The notes under the pieces: model-generated | What the model saw: only the letters and a program-made list of their open reading frames with translations | Database searches by the model: none | What the model was told of the DNA's origin: nothing | Program-made: the position numbers and the translations under genes | Part shown: positions 4,651 through 7,339 of the stretch, piece after piece | Numbering within the stretch: the stretch's first letter is position 1 | How the letters are laid out: the number at the start of each line of letters is the position of its first letter | NCBI GenBank assembly: GCA_007136565.1 | Contig: SLGS01000091.1 | Location: forward strand, 1-7,339 | Source: Clostridia bacterium | GTDB lineage: Bacteria; Bacillota; Sulfobacillia; SLMV01 | DNA: 7,339 bases | Reading direction: 5' to 3'

Positions 4651-7339
4651 AACCCCATCGGTTGGAGTTCTCGGGGCTGAACAGCTACCGCGACCGACAA
4701 TTCATCGATTTTACCGAGCTCGGGCTGGACGGGCTTTTCGGTATCTTTGGGCCGACAGGCAGCGGCAAGTCTTCCATTCTCGACGCAATAACCTTGGCCC
4801 TTTACGGTTCCGTCGATCGCGCTGCCATGCGAACCAGGGGAATAATTAACCTCGCGGAGGATTACGCCGAGACTTCCTACACTTTTGCCCTCGGCGTCGA
4901 TGAGTACAGGGTCGAACGAAGATTCTCCCGGGATCGCGGAGATCGAAATAGCGCACGCTGCGATTACGCGCGACTCATTCACGCCCCCGGGACCGGCGCG
5001 GAAGACGTAATGGCGTCGGGGGCCAAGGAAACCACCGACGGTGTCTCCGGTTTACTGGGGCTCTCAGCGGCCGAGTTCTCGAGGGCGGTGGTTCTGCCCC
5101 AGGGCAAGTTCGATCGATTTCTCCGCCTGACCGGGGGAGACCGCGCGAGGATGCTCGAGAGAATCTTCCGCTTGGAGCAGTTCGGGGATGGCCTCGCGTC
5201 GAAGGCTCGAAGTTATACGGCGGCCAGGGAGGCGGAGATAGAAACCATCGATCGCCTCGTCGCGGAACTCGGGGACTGTTCGGACGAAACCCTAAGGGAT
5301 CTCAAGGAGCAGTATCGTTCCGCCCACGAGGAATACGAAGGGGTTCGGGATCTCATAGGTGACCTGGAATCCGCCTACGCCGAGAAGCAAGAGGCTTTTC
5401 GACTTTCCAAAGAGTTGGAAGATAGTCGGGAGGCGCTTCGGAAATTGGAGCTATGCCGAGAGGAAATCGATGCGACGCGCCGGAGACTCGAAGAGTGTCA
5501 GAAGGCGGAGGGAATCCGATCCATCTTCGGTTACGTCGAATCCCTGCGCCGATCAGGAGAGCAAATTGCCACCGAGGTTTCCGAGGTATCGACGGAGTTC
5601 GAAAAGGCCGAAGCCCACTTCACAAAGGCGCGCGAGCGGTGGCATCGCCTCCTGGGTAGCGCCTCCGATCCCGCCGATCTGAGGAACCTCGTGAAACAAC
5701 TCGAGGGGGCCGTGGAGTCCTTCGAGAGTATTCGAAAACTGGAGTCCGACTTGGCGAAACTTCGGAAACATCGCCGGTGCCACGAGCGCGAAAAATCTCG
5801 GATCGAAGAAGGTCTCGAGGAACTTCGGCGGAAACTCACCCGGATCCTCGAGGAGCGGGACGACAAGAGGAAATACCTCCGCAGTATCGAGGTGTCCCCC
5901 GACGAGAAAGGGGAACTCAGTGATCTGCGCGAGTGGCTCGGTGCCTACCGGGCCGAGGTGGAGTCGATAACGGCTAAAGAGAAACGACTGCGCGAATCGG
6001 GCTGCGAATGCAGGAGGGCGCTCGGCGAGCTGAGGAGGATCTTCGGTGCATCCCGCGGTACGCGGCGATTGTCGCCCCGCGCCATGAACGAAGCCGCCGA
6101 GGAACGCTTGCGCGATCTGGAGAAGGAGATCGCCCGTGCCGAGGGGGAAAGCGATCGCGCGACGATGGCGGATGCGTCCCTCAGGATGGCGCGGGAGTTG
6201 GAGCCCGGTCAGCCTTGCCCGGTCTGCGGATCGTTGGAACACCCGGAACCCGCTTCGGGCGATTCACCGAGGGTGGACGCCATATTCGACGAGTTGCGAG
6301 ATCTAAGGGATGAGCGTTCCAAGGTGGCGGATTGGGCTCGAGATGTCCGGGATGCCTTCGGAGACTATCGGAGGTTGGTGGGTGAAACCCTCGATCTTCG
6401 TAAGGAATTCAAGGAAGACAGGATGCGCCAGGCGATCGTACTCCGCGATGCTCGGCGGCAGCACGGTATCGATTGGTATCGACGGGCCCACGAATTGGAG
6501 AGCGATATTGCCGCCAGGGAGTCCGAGATCCCCGGGATCCGTGCCTTGCTCGAGGAACTCGAAGAAGAATTGGAAGAGATCAGGTCCGAGATATCGGAAG
6601 TGGAAGCGGATCTCAGGGAAAGAGCGGGTCGCGGCCACGAAATGGACTTGAAGATACGCAGCTACGTCGCCGAAATCGAGGAGCCCTCGGCCCGGGTTCG
6701 TCGGTTGGTCGGGGATGGCGATCCATCAGAGGCTCTCTCGTCTCAACGCGCCGAGCTGAAACGAGTGGAGTCGGAGAGGGAATCCGCCGAACGAGACCTG
6801 GAGATGGCTCGTTCCGCCCGGGATGATCTCCGGGTTAAGCTCGAGTCCCTGAGGGGCAAGGTGGAAGAAAACGCCGACACCCTCGAGGACTTCGAAATCG
6901 AGCTGGAAAGGGCTCTGGAAGAAGCCGGGATAGAGTCAGAGGAGCACCTGAGGGAGTCTTTGCCCGAAGAGGGCGAACTCGAACGGCTCAAAGCGTCCCT
7001 GGAGGCATACGCCTCCGAGCGAGCCGCCGCAGAGTCCGACGTTCGACGCCTCGAGGAGCAACTGGGTGATAGATCCGCGTCGTCGGACGACGTCGAAGAG
7101 GTGGGTTCCCGCCTTCGTTCCGCCCGTTCTTCGTTCGAGAGCCTGGCCAGCCAGAAGGGTTTGGCTGCGGATGCACTGGTGAGAATGGCGCGATCCCGCC
7201 GTCGATTCGGGGAATTGGAGCGCGAGCGTTCCAAACTGTTGGGTGAGAGAAACGCGGGCTCCACGTTGGCCGCGCTCCTATCCGGGCGGAAGTTGGTAAC
7301 ATTCCTCGCCTCCGAACACCTGATGGATATGACGGAAGA
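4647..7339 (+). CDS. sbcC: Exonuclease SbcC (Rad50-like ATPase), 3' end cut by window
   Basis: SMC-like ATPase partner of SbcD. The first 897 codons are in the window and the frame is open to the last base; E. coli SbcC is 1048 residues. The N-terminal ATPase lobe has KPHRLEFSGLNSY, Walker A GPTGSGKS (35-42) followed by SILDAITLALYG, and the Q-loop VVLPQGKFDRFL with Gln152. A long Glu/Arg-rich coiled coil runs from about 185. The zinc hook is CPVCGSLEHPE with Cys524 and Cys527, where two molecules dimerise around zinc. The returning coiled coil extends to about 870, then comes LVTFLASEHLMDMTE, the usual lead-in to the C-terminal ATPase lobe. The signature motif and Walker B lie beyond the window. 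The start is TTG at 4647, giving the family N-terminus. It overlaps the sbcD stop as TTGA with a good ribosome site. A frame called only from ATG would lose Walker A. Confidence 0.95.
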   Translation, partial: MKPHRLEFSGLNSYRDRQFIDFTELGLDGLFGIFGPTGSGKSSILDAITLALYGSVDRAAMRTRGIINLAEDYAETSYTFALGVDEYRVERRFSRDRGDRNSARCDYARLIHAPGTGAEDVMASGAKETTDGVSGLLGLSAAEFSRAVVLPQGKFDRFLRLTGGDRARMLERIFRLEQFGDGLASKARSYTAAREAEIETIDRLVAELGDCSDETLRDLKEQYRSAHEEYEGVRDLIGDLESAYAEKQEAFRLSKELEDSREALRKLELCREEIDATRRRLEECQKAEGIRSIFGYVESLRRSGEQIATEVSEVSTEFEKAEAHFTKARERWHRLLGSASDPADLRNLVKQLEGAVESFESIRKLESDLAKLRKHRRCHEREKSRIEEGLEELRRKLTRILEERDDKRKYLRSIEVSPDEKGELSDLREWLGAYRAEVESITAKEKRLRESGCECRRALGELRRIFGASRGTRRLSPRAMNEAAEERLRDLEKEIARAEGESDRATMADASLRMARELEPGQPCPVCGSLEHPEPASGDSPRVDAIFDELRDLRDERSKVADWARDVRDAFGDYRRLVGETLDLRKEFKEDRMRQAIVLRDARRQHGIDWYRRAHELESDIAARESEIPGIRALLEELEEELEEIRSEISEVEADLRERAGRGHEMDLKIRSYVAEIEEPSARVRRLVGDGDPSEALSSQRAELKRVESERESAERDLEMARSARDDLRVKLESLRGKVEENADTLEDFEIELERALEEAGIESEEHLRESLPEEGELERLKASLEAYASERAAAESDVRRLEEQLGDRSASSDDVEEVGSRLRSARSSFESLASQKGLAADALVRMARSRRRFGELERERSKLLGERNAGSTLAALLSGRKLVTFLASEHLMDMTE

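Noticed and set aside
5553..6242. 229-codon minus-strand frame opposite sbcC
   Set aside because: Antisense shadow of the Glu-rich coiled coil, whose reverse complement readily gives long Leu/Phe/Pro frames. It has no domain match that I can see.
6743..7264. 173-codon minus-strand Ser/Arg-rich frame opposite sbcC
   Set aside because: Low-complexity antisense shadow of the second coiled coil.
1..7339. Idea that csp, korAB and sbcDC together form a new defence or mobile system
   Set aside because: Each unit has its own strand, promoter or terminator signals and a well-known housekeeping role. There is no integrase, toxin, unknown effector or mobile-element boundary in the window.

Overview
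The window is bacterial chromosomal DNA, fairly GC-rich, with dense genes, Shine-Dalgarno-led starts and frequent non-ATG starts (TTG for csp and sbcC, GTG for korA). The taxon cannot be fixed from the sequence. A ferredoxin-type 2-oxoacid oxidoreductase points to anaerobic or low-potential metabolism. There is no sign of a phage, transposon, CRISPR array or plasmid backbone, so this looks like ordinary chromosome.

Layout. (1) Positions 33-311, minus strand: a small cold-shock-domain protein gene followed by a perfect-stem terminator. It is preceded by a long, apparently structured leader (about 140 nt) and a recognisable promoter at 457-485. (2) Positions 486-752: non-coding, with several inverted repeats. 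The main one is a long hairpin at 650-711, just downstream of the next operon. (3) Positions 753-3294, minus strand: a two-gene operon for a two-subunit 2-oxoacid:ferredoxin oxidoreductase. The alpha subunit (korA-like) carries a fused gamma domain; the beta subunit (korB-like) follows, overlapping by 11 nt. (4) Positions 3295-3444: a divergent intergenic region holding a candidate korA -10 box abutted by a dyad. (5) Positions 3445-7339, plus strand: sbcD and sbcC overlapping by 3 nt (TTGA). sbcC runs off the right edge before its C-terminal ATPase half.

How the genes work together. KorA and KorB would form one enzyme that oxidatively decarboxylates a 2-oxoacid to an acyl-CoA and reduces ferredoxin, or runs in reverse. 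SbcD and SbcC would form the Mre11-Rad50-type nuclease that processes DNA hairpins and ends. The cold-shock protein is a separate RNA-binding unit. The three units are adjacent but show no evident shared function, and I see no undescribed multi-gene system here. The points worth a second look are the csp leader, the loss of one expected iron-sulfur cysteine in KorB, the hairpin at 650-711 and the dyad beside the korA -10 box.
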